A model generated the notes under the pieces. That model made no database searches. It was not told the origin of the DNA and saw only the letters and a list, made by a program, of their open reading frames with translations. Below, in pieces: positions 32,745-41,923 of a DNA stretch of 64,000 bases (positions are counted from its first letter, which is position 1; each line of letters begins with the position of its first letter). The position numbers were made by a program, and so were the translations under genes. Source of the DNA: Marinimicrobium koreense (GTDB lineage Bacteria > Pseudomonadota > Gammaproteobacteria > Pseudomonadales > Cellvibrionaceae); the NCBI RefSeq assembly GCF_003762925.1, contig NZ_RJUK01000002.1, positions 434,001 through 498,000 of the forward strand. The letters run 5' to 3'.

Positions 32745-34082
32745 TCAATGCTCGTGGTCGTGCTCGAACGCCCCTTCAAACCCGAGCCACGCTACTTTGG
32801 CCGGCGTAACGTCCAGGTTGAGAACGGTCTCGACCGCACCGGATTCCAGATCCACTTCCACCACCGTGTTGGCCACCGGATCCGTAATGTAGACCAGATG
32901 ACTCGCATGGGACACGCTCATCACCGGGCGCAAGTCTTCCGCCAGACCGCTCAGGTCGCTGGTGACGGCTTCGATTGGCTCAAGCACCGCCCAGCCATCG
33001 GCGATTTCAAGGCGAATCAGATCACCGGTGCTATCCAGCACCAGAAAGTGTTCACCCTCGGCATCGAACCCGTAGCCAATGGCGGTGCGCTCTGACTCAC
33101 CGTGCCAGTCAAGCGGCTCTATGCTGTCCGCTTCCGGATCAATAAGATAGAGCTCACCCGAAGCAACACCCACCAGCATTTCCCCTTCGGACATTCCATA
33201 GAGCGAACCGATGCGTCCCTCAAAGCCTTCCGGGTTGGCGATCTTCTCGCCGACGAACTCGCCGTTTTCCTCATGAATCACCAACACACCATCCGTGCAG
33301 CCAAAGGCGACACCGTGATGCCACTGGGCACTCCCGTGCAGTCCGGGACAGAGCGTTTGGAAGGTCTGTTCGAGTTCGTACTCGTCATCGTGCCAGTGGT
33401 AACGCGCCACCTGGTTGGGCAAGGTGGTGCTGTCATCATTGGCATCCCGGACAGTGGCAAACAGGTACTCCCCAAACTGCTGCGCTGCGCCGTGCTGGTG
33501 AGTGTCCAGGGTCAGCCATCGGCCACTGCCATTGTCGGCCATATCGGCTTCGGAAAAGACGCCGACCTCAGCCGCCTCGCCCTGATCGGCATTGCCGTCA
33601 TAGAAAATCACCGAACGCTCGCCACCGGTGGTGAAGTGGGTCGGGCGTGGACCCGGCGCCGAGAAGTCGGCAAAGCTCGGGGAGGTGATGGTGTAATCCC
33701 AGTGATCATCGTGATACTCGTGAATCAGACCCGAGTCCACCGCGTTTACTTCACCCGCATCCCGCTGCAACATCACACCAAAGCGATGGTTCGCGCTGGC
33801 GTATACCGCCGAAGCCGGATTATTCAGTTCGTAATGGGCCAGCTCGTCGCCGTCATCCAGATCATAGAGAACCACTTCGGCCTCATCGTAGGCGGCTACC
33901 AGTAACCGGCCTTTGGTTTCGGGCGCGTCACCATGGGCTGAACCATGATCATCATCGTGATCGTCGGAATGATCTTCCACCGGATCGCGTTCCACAATCT
34001 CGGTGCTGCTGCCACCGCAGCCGCTCAGTACCAACAGTGCGCTCAGGCACAAAGCGGTTGAAAGTCCGTGTTGCCATTGCAT
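32745..34082 (-). CDS. AztD-like zinc-binding beta-propeller lipoprotein
   Basis: A 445-aa lipoprotein (lipobox LSGC) with an N-terminal His/Asp cluster (EDHSDDHDDDHGSAHGD) near residue 38, then a beta-propeller with repeated GRLLVAAYDEAEVVLYDL-type blades, and a His-rich C-terminus (DHDEH-like). This is the layout of AztD, a periplasmic zinc metallochaperone. It lies directly downstream of the ZnuD-like receptor on the same strand; together they would capture zinc at the outer membrane and hold it in the periplasm. AGGAG lies 8 bases before the ATG. No azt ABC transporter genes are nearby. Confidence 0.8.
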   Translation of the reverse strand: MQWQHGLSTALCLSALLVLSGCGGSSTEIVERDPVEDHSDDHDDDHGSAHGDAPETKGRLLVAAYDEAEVVLYDLDDGDELAHYELNNPASAVYASANHRFGVMLQRDAGEVNAVDSGLIHEYHDDHWDYTITSPSFADFSAPGPRPTHFTTGGERSVIFYDGNADQGEAAEVGVFSEADMADNGSGRWLTLDTHQHGAAQQFGEYLFATVRDANDDSTTLPNQVARYHWHDDEYELEQTFQTLCPGLHGSAQWHHGVAFGCTDGVLVIHEENGEFVGEKIANPEGFEGRIGSLYGMSEGEMLVGVASGELYLIDPEADSIEPLDWHGESERTAIGYGFDAEGEHFLVLDSTGDLIRLEIADGWAVLEPIEAVTSDLSGLAEDLRPVMSVSHASHLVYITDPVANTVVEVDLESGAVETVLNLDVTPAKVAWLGFEGAFEHDHEH

Positions 34083-34136
34083 ATTTGAAACTCCTGTTGT
34101 TCGATTATTGATGCGTTGTTGGTTGGGCCAGGGGAC

Positions 34137-34184
34137 GGCGGATGCGGGCTTTGCCCTCCGATACGTCGGACCGATCCGCCCTAC
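34137..34184. repeat. REP-like element (type B), upstream copy
   Basis: Same family and orientation as 32639-32686. It lies between the ZnuD-like receptor stop (34211) and the aztD start (34082), where it could form a hairpin that lowers downstream expression. Confidence 0.85.
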
Positions 34185-34210
34185 GCAAACTGCCGTGCTA
34201 TCCGTAGGGG

Positions 34211-36577
34211 CTAGAATCGGGAGCGCAGTCCTACCGCCAGCGAACGCGCCGGTAATGGCGCCTTGTCTTTCAAAAATGAGGTGTGCGGACGGGCTTCGGT
34301 GTCCGTAAGGTTGTTGCCCTGGACATAGAAGGTCATGGTCTGCGCGGCCCACTCCCAGTCGTAACTCAGTTGGGCATCCACCAGGGTGTAACCATCGGAT
34401 TCCGTTTCCAGGTTGGCGGTGCGGTCCTGATCGAAGTAATGTTGCGCGCCCAACTCCGCCCGCCAACCATTGAGGCGATACTCCAGTTGCGCTCCGAGAC
34501 GCAGTGGCGGAATACGCGGCATGGCTTCGCCGCCATTCAGGGTGGCGCGGGTGTAGTCGCTCATCAGGGTCAGACGCCAGGGGCTGGCCACCTGCCATAC
34601 CAGTTGGCCTTCCACACCGTACAGGCGCGCGTCGCGGGCGGTGTAGTGATACACCGGCAAGGCCTCTTCCTCCTCATGCTCTGCCTCGCCGTGATCGTGT
34701 TCATCGGCGTGATCGTCCTCGGCTTCCAGGCCCGTGGCAGACAGATAGTAGAAGTCATCCATCTGGTTGTAGAAGGCGTTCAACGTGAAGCCCACATCAC
34801 CTTCAAACTTGCGCAGGGTCAGATCGATGTTGTTGGACGTTTCCAGCTCCACCGCCGCCGGACTGACCTCGGCGTGAAAGTGCCCATCCGCCTCTTCATG
34901 CAAGTCATAGAGGGCACCGATTTCATAACTGCTGGTACCGATATGGGGGCCAAAGGAGTACAGCTCGGCCGCCGAAGGCGCGCGTTGCGCCCGGGACAGT
35001 GACAGCCCCAGGTTGTAACCCTCGGTGAAATCCCACACCGCACCGGCAGACAGGCTGAACGGTTCAAAGGTCTGTTTCACTTGATAGGCGGCCAGCAATC
35101 CGGGTTGATCTTCCATCGGAACCGTCACCTGATCGGCGGACAGTTCGACCCGTTCAACCCGCGCGCCCAACTGAACCTGTACCGGGCCAAAGTGCCGCTC
35201 CTCCATCCAGCCCAGCGCCAGGCTTTCCGTTTCCGAGGGCGGGGTGAAGGCCTCAGCGCCCTCCGCAGAAAAGTCCTGATGCTTGTACTGAAGACTCCAG
35301 GCACCGCGCCATTCGGCCACCGGATGATGAAACAGCTCGGCGCGCACTTCCCGGCTGGTATTGGCGAAGGTGGTAAGAGGCACACCCTCTTCAATTTCCG
35401 AATGGCGATAATCGGTATAGCCTAGGCGGGTGTTCAGGGCACTGAACCAGGCGTGATCCAGACTCAGCTCGCTGATCAGCTGTACCCGATCCTGCTCCAG
35501 GTCGGCGTACACATCAACGTCGCCCTCGCCTTCATGACCGTGGCCGGGAATTCCGTAGGTTCTCTCCAGCCGTCCGACAGAAACACCCACAAAGCCGTTA
35601 TCCAGTAAATAGCTGGCACCAATATTGGCGCCCTTGGCCCGGTACGCGGAGTTATCCAGGCGCCCGTCAAACGCTTCGTCGGCATGATCTTGCTCATGAC
35701 CAGCCTCGTGCTCTTCACGCTCAGCGGCTACCGGAATCCGGTAATCGTTGGACTCTCGCCAGAAACCATCCGCATGCGTGGCCCAGGAGCCCGCCCCTCC
35801 GGTAACGCTGCCGCTGACCAGTTTTTCATCCGCCACATTGTCATGTTTCAAATGCCACTGGCCGGACAGCTCATTATCCGTCGGCACCCGGCCGTCGACG
35901 ATATTGACCACCCCGCCGATCGCCCCGCTGCCATAGAACAGCGTGGCCGGCCCGCGCAGCACTTCCACCTGCTCCGCCGTGGAGGTCTCGGTGGTCACCA
36001 GATGATCCGGCCCCACCCGGGATACGTCCCCGGCATCCAGGCCATTCTGGGTAATCAGTACCCGGGGGCCGCTTAAGCCCCGAATGACCGGGCTACTTGC
36101 CACCGGCCCATAGTAGTTGGTGTGCACCCCCACCTCATTCTTCAGGGTCTCCCCAAGCGTGGAGGCCTGCTGACGGGCGAGGGTATCACCGGCAATCACA
36201 TTGACTGGCTGGGCGGACTCCAGGGTGGAAGCGTGCCAGGGCAGAGCCACCACTTCGATCACTTCTATGCGGGTGGGCCGCAATTGGATGGTCACCGGCC
36301 CCTCATCGAGATCGACATGCAGCTGCTGATGCACAAACCGGGGCGCCATAATATGGAGCTCCACTTCCTCACCACGCAGATCTTCCAGCGAAAAACGACC
36401 GGCGGCATCGGTCTTGGTCTTCCGGTTACTGCCCACCCATTCAACCACGGCGCCAGCTACGGGCTGACCGTTGGCGTCTCGCACTTCACCGCTCAAGGTT
36501 TCCGCCAGGACATTCGGGGAGAGCAACCCGGCCCACAACAGCCCAACACCGCTCCATTGCAACCAGTTCTTCTGCAC
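34211..36577 (-). CDS. znuD: ZnuD-like TonB-dependent zinc receptor
   Basis: A 788-aa outer-membrane receptor. Signal peptide ends VLAETLSG, followed by a carboxypeptidase-regulatory-like domain (about 25-105), plug (SPVIRGLSGPRVLITQNGL, VEVLRGPATLFYGSGAIGGVVNI) and a barrel ending SLAVGLRSRF. Extracellular loops carry His/Glu/Asp clusters (EEHEAGHEQDHADE; DDHADEHDHGEAEHEEEE), typical of zinc receptors such as Neisseria ZnuD. GTG start with GGAGG 5 bases upstream. A Zur-box-like palindrome sits 34-48 bases upstream, so zinc starvation should induce it together with the aztD-like gene. Confidence 0.87.
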   Translation of the reverse strand: MQKNWLQWSGVGLLWAGLLSPNVLAETLSGEVRDANGQPVAGAVVEWVGSNRKTKTDAAGRFSLEDLRGEEVELHIMAPRFVHQQLHVDLDEGPVTIQLRPTRIEVIEVVALPWHASTLESAQPVNVIAGDTLARQQASTLGETLKNEVGVHTNYYGPVASSPVIRGLSGPRVLITQNGLDAGDVSRVGPDHLVTTETSTAEQVEVLRGPATLFYGSGAIGGVVNIVDGRVPTDNELSGQWHLKHDNVADEKLVSGSVTGGAGSWATHADGFWRESNDYRIPVAAEREEHEAGHEQDHADEAFDGRLDNSAYRAKGANIGASYLLDNGFVGVSVGRLERTYGIPGHGHEGEGDVDVYADLEQDRVQLISELSLDHAWFSALNTRLGYTDYRHSEIEEGVPLTTFANTSREVRAELFHHPVAEWRGAWSLQYKHQDFSAEGAEAFTPPSETESLALGWMEERHFGPVQVQLGARVERVELSADQVTVPMEDQPGLLAAYQVKQTFEPFSLSAGAVWDFTEGYNLGLSLSRAQRAPSAAELYSFGPHIGTSSYEIGALYDLHEEADGHFHAEVSPAAVELETSNNIDLTLRKFEGDVGFTLNAFYNQMDDFYYLSATGLEAEDDHADEHDHGEAEHEEEEALPVYHYTARDARLYGVEGQLVWQVASPWRLTLMSDYTRATLNGGEAMPRIPPLRLGAQLEYRLNGWRAELGAQHYFDQDRTANLETESDGYTLVDAQLSYDWEWAAQTMTFYVQGNNLTDTEARPHTSFLKDKAPLPARSLAVGLRSRF

Positions 36578-36610
36578 AACAACCTCCGGGGTATACGATT
36601 CATCTAGTTT

Positions 36611-36625
36611 TGTTATGGTATAACA
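36611..36625. promoter_or_regulatory. Zur-box-like palindrome
   Basis: TGTTATGGTATAACA: arms TGTTAT and ATAACA around GGT, matching the core of gammaproteobacterial Zur boxes (TGTTATAWTATAACA). It lies just upstream of the znuD-like start. Confidence 0.78.
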
Positions 36626-36893
36626 TAACTAAAGAAATGAAAATCCCTCCCCGTTGTTTTACTCGACGCCCCTTTTTGAGTCACTGAGCAGTGCAGAAGA
36701 TTTATGCGCCAGTTTCGATCCATCCCCAGCCACAGAAAACCACTTCCGGAACCCGTCACAGCGCCTGACCATGCACCAATCTGAACCGGCTCCGCACTCC
36801 GACAGCGCGGCAACTCACGCTTCCGGATCAGCCATCTCCGCCGTCCGATTCGAAAACATCTTTAAAAACAAGGCGTTAAAAAATTATTTTATT

Positions 36894-36909
36894 TGGCATA
36901 GGCATTGCA
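36894..36909 (+). promoter_or_regulatory. Sigma-54 promoter of the nitrate transporter
   Basis: TGGCATAGGCATTGCA has the -24 GG and -12 GC exactly 10 bases apart and matches TGGCAC-N5-TTGC in 9 of 10 fixed bases. It lies 155 bases upstream of the nitrate transporter start, as expected for NtrC-controlled nitrate assimilation. Confidence 0.78.
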
Positions 36910-37064
36910 ACTTCAGCCCCGGTCGCGCTGCGTGTTAGTTATCGACCTCGCGTGTTCAAGCACAACAGATGATCACCCCTGCAGCGCAATGCGTGCCCCA
37001 AAGCGGTTCACTCCCCTCGGGCATGCCCCTGACAACCCGGCCCCATACTCTGGATTGATGTCTT

Positions 37065-38540
37065 ATGAGCCTGAACAAACTGAACCCGCTGGATTTTTCC
37101 CAGCCCTCCATCCGGGTCCTGCACCTGACCTGGTTTGCCTTCTTTCTGTCGTTTGTGGTGTGGTTCAGTCACGCCCCTCTGAAGCCCCTGATCACTGAAA
37201 CCCTCGACATGAGCGGTGCCCAGTGGAAAGCGCTGCTGATTCTCAACGTCGCCCTGACCATCCCGGCCCGCATCGTGATCGGGATTCTGGTGGACAAGTT
37301 CGGCCCACGAAACGTGTTCTCCGGGCTGCTCGCCTGCTCCGGGCTGCTGTGCCTGGCCTTTGCCGCCTCACAGACCTTCGAGCAATTGGCGCTGACCCGT
37401 TTTCTGCTCGGCTTTGTCGGTGCCGGTTTCGTAATCGGTATCCGCATGGTGGGCGAGTGGTTTCCAGCCCGGCAGGTTGGCCTGGCGGAAGGTATCTATG
37501 GCGGCTGGGGCAACTTCGGCTCCGCCGCCGCGGCCTTTACCCTGCCCACCCTGGCCGTAGTGGTATTCGGCAGCCTCGGTGGCTGGCGCGCAGCCATTGC
37601 CTGCACCGGCCTTATTGCCATTGTCTACGGTGGCATTTTCTACTGGCGCGCGCGCAACACCCCCAAAGGCTCCACCTATTTCAAACCAAAAAAATCCGGC
37701 GGCCTGGAAGTCTCCAGCAAGCGTGACTTCTGGTTTTACATCGCGATGAACGTCCCCATGTACGCCATCCTCGCCGTACTGGCCTGGCGCCTGGGCCCGT
37801 CCAACATCAGCCTGCTCACCCAGAGCTCGGTCTACCTGATGTACCTGGTCCTCCTGTGCCTGTTCATATTCCAGTTCAGCCAGATCTATCGGGTGAACAA
37901 AGACATGCTCAAACACGGCGTACCGGAGCACGACAAGTACGAGTTCAAGCAGGTCGCGGTATTGAGCTGGGCCTACTTCGTCACCTTCGGCTCCGAGCTG
38001 GCGGTGGTCTCCATGCTGCCGGCCTTCTTTCTGGAAACCTTCACGCAACTGAGCCTGGCCGAAGCGGGCATGCTTGGTGGCGCCTTCGCCTTTATGAACC
38101 TGGTGGCCCGCCCGGGCGGTGGCTGGATCAGCGACAACTTCGGTCGTCGACGCAGCATGTCCATCTTCATCGGCGGCTTGGCGGTGGGTTACTTCGTCCT
38201 CTCCCAGGTCGGCGGCGGCTGGCCGGTGTGGCTGGCGGTAATGGCGGTGATGTGCTGTTCTTTCTTTGTCCAGGCGGGCGAAGGCGCGGTGTTTGCCATG
38301 GTGCCGTTGGTGAAGCGTCGCATGACCGGCCAGATCGCGGGCATGGCCGGCGCATACGGAAACGTGGGTGCGGTCACTTATCTGACGGCCTATAGCTTTA
38401 TGGATGCGAGCACGTTCTTTCTGGTGATCGGCGCCTCGGCTGTAGCGACCTTTTTCCTCGTCCAGATGCTGGCCGAACCCAAAGGCCATATGAGCGAGAT
38501 GATGGCCGATGGTACTTTGCAGAAGATTGAGCTGACTTGA
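37065..38540 (+). CDS. NarK/NasA-family nitrate transporter
   Basis: A 491-aa major-facilitator protein with about 12 membrane segments. Signature stretches are [32 protein letters not shown] (nitrate-binding Arg) and [16 protein letters not shown] (second nitrate signature). It should import nitrate for assimilation. It is preceded by a sigma-54 promoter and followed by a PP2C-kinase fusion, a neighbourhood known from pseudomonad nas clusters, but nitrate and nitrite reductase genes are absent here. An REP pair and a large inverted repeat separate it from the kinase gene. Confidence 0.9.
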   Translation: MSLNKLNPLDFSQPSIRVLHLTWFAFFLSFVVWFSHAPLKPLITETLDMSGAQWKALLILNVALTIPARIVIGILVDKFGPRNVFSGLLACSGLLCLAFAASQTFEQLALTRFLLGFVGAGFVIGIRMVGEWFPARQVGLAEGIYGGWGNFGSAAAAFTLPTLAVVVFGSLGGWRAAIACTGLIAIVYGGIFYWRARNTPKGSTYFKPKKSGGLEVSSKRDFWFYIAMNVPMYAILAVLAWRLGPSNISLLTQSSVYLMYLVLLCLFIFQFSQIYRVNKDMLKHGVPEHDKYEFKQVAVLSWAYFVTFGSELAVVSMLPAFFLETFTQLSLAEAGMLGGAFAFMNLVARPGGGWISDNFGRRRSMSIFIGGLAVGYFVLSQVGGGWPVWLAVMAVMCCSFFVQAGEGAVFAMVPLVKRRMTGQIAGMAGAYGNVGAVTYLTAYSFMDASTFFLVIGASAVATFFLVQMLAEPKGHMSEMMADGTLQKIELT

Positions 38541-38593
38541 TGTTTTGGGCTTATTAGGTTGTAGGAAGTCCGGGTCGGAGCGGGGTGATTGGC

Positions 38594-38675
38594 GTAGGTC
38601 GGATTAGCGCAGCGTAATCCGACAGAATGACTCCGGGGGTAAATTGTCGGATTACGCTGCGCTAATCCGACCTAC
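38594..38675. repeat. REP-like inverted pair with perfect 30-bp arms
   Basis: Units at 38594-38623 and 38646-38675 are exact reverse complements (GTAGGTCGGATTAGCGCAGC.. family) around a 22-base loop. It begins about 55 bases after the transporter stop and may act as a terminator. Confidence 0.88.
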
Positions 38676-38791
38676 TCGAAAAGCCACCGTCTCCGAGAGT
38701 CTCCAAAGGCCTCACCCTGTCCCGACCCTCAGTGCCAGCGAATAAGCACCGATGATCCAATCTAAAAAAGCCAAATAGATGGCACGGAGGG

Positions 38792-38896
38792 CGCTCGTGG
38801 GGTATACCGTTTGTAGACTCTCGGAGGCAGGGAGCCGACGAGAAGCCCCCATGGATGGGTTTACGGCGGGTCTACAAACGGTATACCCCACGAGCG
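38792..38896. repeat. Large inverted repeat, perfect 27-bp arms, 51-base loop
   Basis: Left arm 38792-38818 (CGCTCGTGGGGTATACCGTT.. ) and right arm 38870-38896 are exact reverse complements. The loop holds GGCAGGGAGCCGACGAG and CCCCATGGATGGG, which are small palindromes themselves. It ends 31 bases before the PP2C-kinase start. It has no coding sequence and is unrelated to the REP types in the window; it may be a small non-autonomous repeat element. Confidence 0.85.
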
Positions 38897-38927
38897 TCCG
38901 TACTTTCCAGCTACCACCCTAGAATTT

Positions 38928-40652
38928 ATGGACCATATAAAATCGAAAATAACCATCGACTTTGCCCAGTACAGTGATGGCGGACGCAAAGGCGAAAATC
39001 AGGATACCATTGGGGCGCGCTTGCCCGATGGCGCGGCGCTTACCCACAAAGGCATCGCCATTGCCATCGCCGATGGCGTCAGCTCCAGCGCCGCCGCGCG
39101 CGAAGCCAGCCAGACCGCCATAACCGGATTCTTGACCGACTACTACGCCACCCCCGACACCTGGAGCACACGGCAATCCGGTCAGCGAGTACTGCAATCG
39201 CTCAATCGTAGCCTCTGGGGCCTAAGTCGCAACAGCGTGCGCGGTGAAGGGCTGCTTACCACCTTCAGCGCCCTCATCCTCAAAGGCAACAACGCCTACC
39301 TCTTTCACGTCGGCGACACCCGCATTTACCTCTGGCGCAGCGGCCAACTCGAACAACTCACCCGGGACCACTGCCAATCACTCAGCCGCGAAGAAACCTA
39401 CCTGAGCCGGGCACTCGGCGCCGACGTTGGCGTCGAGGTGGATTTTCACACCCTGGAAGTACACGTTGGCGATGTATTCATTCTGACCAGCGATGGCATC
39501 CACGATCACCTGCCCGAAGACCGCCTGCGCGTGCTGATCAAAACCCACTGCGATCACCCGCAGCAACTGGTGGAGAAAGCCAGTAAAGCTGCGCTCGACA
39601 ATGGCAGTGATGACAATCTGAGCATACAGGTAGCCGCGGTCCGGCAACTGGGACACGCCAATCAGGATGACGCCATGGACGTACTGGCGCGACTGCCTTT
39701 TCCGCCATTACTCGATACAGGGCAGACCCTGGATGGGTTGCGGGTGGAAAAACCACTGCACGAGTCCAACCGAAGCCAGGTCTACCAGGTGCAGGACGAC
39801 GCCGGGCGAAGGATGATCATGAAAACCCCCTCGGTTTTATACAGCGACGACCCTGCGTACCTCGAACGATTTGTGATGGAAGCCTGGATAGGCGCTCGGA
39901 TTCAAAGCCCTCAGGTCGCCAAGGTTATGTCGGGCCCCGAGCCCCGTTCGTGTCTGTACTATCTGACCGAGTACATACCCGGGCCAACGCTCGGGCAATT
40001 GATGGCCGAACGCGGACCTCTGGCAATCAATGACGCGGTGGACATTACCGGGCAGTTGATCAAGGGTATACGCTCCTTTCATCGAAAGGAGACCCTGCAT
40101 CAGGACATCAAGCCGGACAATATTGTTATGGGACCGAAGGGACCAGTGATCGTGGATTTCGGTTCCTGCTGGGTCGCCAGCGTGGAAGAGCTGGAGGCCC
40201 CCTTTACCCGAGATAAGATTCTGGGAACCATGGATTACTCTGCCCCGGAATATCGCTACGGTGGCCAAACCGGCCCGCGTTCCGACCAATTTTCCCTCGC
40301 CGTATTGTTGTACGAAATGCTCACCGGCCAGAAGCCGTACGGCGACGCTTATGGCAAAGCGTTGAACGAACGCCAGTTGCAGAAGTTACGCTATCAGCCC
40401 GCTCGCCATCACAACCCGATGGTGCCGTTGTGGCTGGACAAAGCGCTGGAGAAAGCCCTGAGCCTTCAGCCTCAACAGCGCTACGATGCTCTTTCCGAAT
40501 GGTGGCAGGATCTTCAGCGGCCCAACCCGCGGTGGACGCGAGACGCGGGGCTACCCATATTGCAACGGCGACCCGAATGGGTGTGGCCGGTGCTGGCCAT
40601 CAGCGGATGGGCCATCGTCCTGGTCTTGGCCTGGCACCTTTGGAAACCGTAG
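38928..40652 (+). CDS. Bifunctional PP2C phosphatase / Ser-Thr protein kinase
   Basis: The 574-aa fusion has an N-terminal PP2C phosphatase (about 10-245: GENQDTIGARLPDG, IAIADGVSSSAAARE, HVGDTRIYLW, LTSDGIHDHL, NGSDDNLSIQ) and a kinase domain (about 270-525: MIMKTPS, LHQDIKPDNIVMG with HQD in place of HRD, VIVDFGSCW, GTMDYSAPEY, SDQFSLAVLLYEMLTG). A single membrane helix lies near the C-terminus (WVWPVLAISGWAIVLVLAW). Such fusions occur beside nitrate-assimilation genes and are thought to control them; the target is unknown. No clear ribosome binding site precedes the ATG. The stop codon lies inside an REP-like repeat. Confidence 0.9.
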   Translation: MDHIKSKITIDFAQYSDGGRKGENQDTIGARLPDGAALTHKGIAIAIADGVSSSAAAREASQTAITGFLTDYYATPDTWSTRQSGQRVLQSLNRSLWGLSRNSVRGEGLLTTFSALILKGNNAYLFHVGDTRIYLWRSGQLEQLTRDHCQSLSREETYLSRALGADVGVEVDFHTLEVHVGDVFILTSDGIHDHLPEDRLRVLIKTHCDHPQQLVEKASKAALDNGSDDNLSIQVAAVRQLGHANQDDAMDVLARLPFPPLLDTGQTLDGLRVEKPLHESNRSQVYQVQDDAGRRMIMKTPSVLYSDDPAYLERFVMEAWIGARIQSPQVAKVMSGPEPRSCLYYLTEYIPGPTLGQLMAERGPLAINDAVDITGQLIKGIRSFHRKETLHQDIKPDNIVMGPKGPVIVDFGSCWVASVEELEAPFTRDKILGTMDYSAPEYRYGGQTGPRSDQFSLAVLLYEMLTGQKPYGDAYGKALNERQLQKLRYQPARHHNPMVPLWLDKALEKALSLQPQQRYDALSEWWQDLQRPNPRWTRDAGLPILQRRPEWVWPVLAISGWAIVLVLAWHLWKP

Positions 40653-40693
40653 GTCGGATCGGTCCGACGCTTCGGAGCAAAGCGTAATCCGAC
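40649..40693. repeat. Hybrid REP-like element
   Basis: Starts as type A (GTAGGTCGGAT), has the CGGTCCGACG core of type B and ends as type A (GCGTAATCCGAC). It supplies the TAG stop of the kinase gene and lies 20 bases before the 3' end of the convergent epimerase gene. Confidence 0.7.
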
Positions 40694-40711
40694 ACTATCC
40701 ACCAGACGGTA

Positions 40712-41923
40712 TCATTGGAGCAACCGCAGCATCTCCAGCATGGCCCGACCATTGTGGTACGGGCCCTTCCAGGGGCCGAGCTTGTACGAAGGCGCGTGAT
40801 TCTGATCATCCAGCGTCGAAAGCCATAACCACTCGCCGTTTTCAGCCCTGTGATAGCGCTTGATAAACGACCAGAGTCGTTCCGTTGTCGCCAGGAAATC
40901 CTCGTTACCGGACAGGGTATAGGCTTTGTAGTAACCCACCATGGCCTCGGCCTGCACCCACCAGACCCTTTCATGATTGAACGCCTGAGTCGCAAACTCA
41001 AAGCCGTCGTACATTTCGCCGTGCTCACCCATGGCTTCGCGCAGACAGACGTAGGCGGTGCCGAGAACACTCGGTTTCAGGCGCTCGCTGACCGCTGCAT
41101 CGGCAAGGGACTCGGTGGCTTTTGCCAGCAACCAGCTGCACTCGATGTCGTGCCCGTAGGTATAACCGGGCGAATGATCCTGCCAGTCGTGATCCATGAA
41201 CATGCGCAGGTGGAAGTTATCTTTGTTGATGATATGACGATCAAAACAATCAATCGCGTAATGCAGTGCGTCAGCGACTGAAGCGCGCGCATCCACCTGA
41301 TAGAGAGTGGTGTATGCCTCCACCACATGCAGATGGGTGTTCATGGTTTTGGGGAAGTTAAGGTCCTTGTCGCTCAAGCGCACATCATCCAGCGCGCCCC
41401 ACTGGCGATTGAACGCTTCCAGATAACCGCCCTTCGCAGGATCGACAGTGTGACGCTCCAGAAGGTCGAACGTCTGCTGCGCCTGCTGTAAAGCCTGGGG
41501 CTCGCCGGTCAACTGGTAATAGGCGACCAGAGCGTAGATCGCAAAGGCCTGAGCGTACACCTGCTTTTTGGTGTCTTTGGGCGCTCCGTCTGCATCCAGA
41601 GTCCAGAAAAAGCCGCCGTGGGCTTCATCCAGAAAGTGAGCGAGAAGATAACGGTAACCGCGCTCCGCCGCCTCGCGATAACGGGGGTCATCCACCTCAC
41701 TGGCCAGTTCGCTGAAAAACCACAGAATGCGCGTATTCAGTACCACACCTTTGTCGGCGTCCGGCACCGGCACATTATCGACTCCCACTTCACCGTAAAA
41801 GCCACCGCGCTCCTGGTCCTGAGCATAGGCCAACCACCAGTCGGCAATCGATAGCAATTCCGAGCGGAACTCATGACTCAATTCCGACAACGGGCTTTTC
41901 ACTGCGGGCTCGTATAACGCCAT
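40712..41923 (-). CDS. Cellobiose/mannobiose 2-epimerase (AGE family)
   Basis: A 403-aa alpha/alpha-barrel of the AGE superfamily. Motifs are VLNTRILWFFSELA, GGFFWTLDADGAPKDTKKQ, YAQAFAIYALVAYYQLTGE, MNTHLHVVEAYTTL, YGHDIECSWLLAKATE and GPWKGPYHNGRAMLEMLRLL, all typical of cellobiose 2-epimerase. It interconverts the reducing-end glucose and mannose of beta-1,4-disaccharides. The start ATG overlaps the GH130 stop (TGATG), so the two are translationally coupled: epimerase makes mannosyl-glucose from mannobiose and GH130 phosphorolyses it. Confidence 0.9.
   Translation of the reverse strand: MALYEPAVKSPLSELSHEFRSELLSIADWWLAYAQDQERGGFYGEVGVDNVPVPDADKGVVLNTRILWFFSELASEVDDPRYREAAERGYRYLLAHFLDEAHGGFFWTLDADGAPKDTKKQVYAQAFAIYALVAYYQLTGEPQALQQAQQTFDLLERHTVDPAKGGYLEAFNRQWGALDDVRLSDKDLNFPKTMNTHLHVVEAYTTLYQVDARASVADALHYAIDCFDRHIINKDNFHLRMFMDHDWQDHSPGYTYGHDIECSWLLAKATESLADAAVSERLKPSVLGTAYVCLREAMGEHGEMYDGFEFATQAFNHERVWWVQAEAMVGYYKAYTLSGNEDFLATTERLWSFIKRYHRAENGEWLWLSTLDDQNHAPSYKLGPWKGPYHNGRAMLEMLRLLQ

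Larger units (their letters stand above)
36578..37064. other. Intergenic region between the zinc receptor and nitrate transporter
   Basis: About 490 bases holding the Zur-type palindrome (36611-36625) and a sigma-54 promoter (36894-36909). One short open frame (36654-36938) has no ribosome binding site or recognisable protein character. I see no gene. Confidence 0.65.
38541..38927. other. Repeat-filled intergenic region between nitrate transporter and PP2C-kinase
   Basis: 387 bases with no gene, containing the perfect REP inverted pair (38594-38675) and the 27-bp inverted repeat (38792-38896). Confidence 0.7.

Noticed and set aside
36654-36938. 94-codon frame upstream of the nitrate transporter
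   Set aside because: It overlaps the sigma-54 promoter and has no ribosome binding site or family resemblance.
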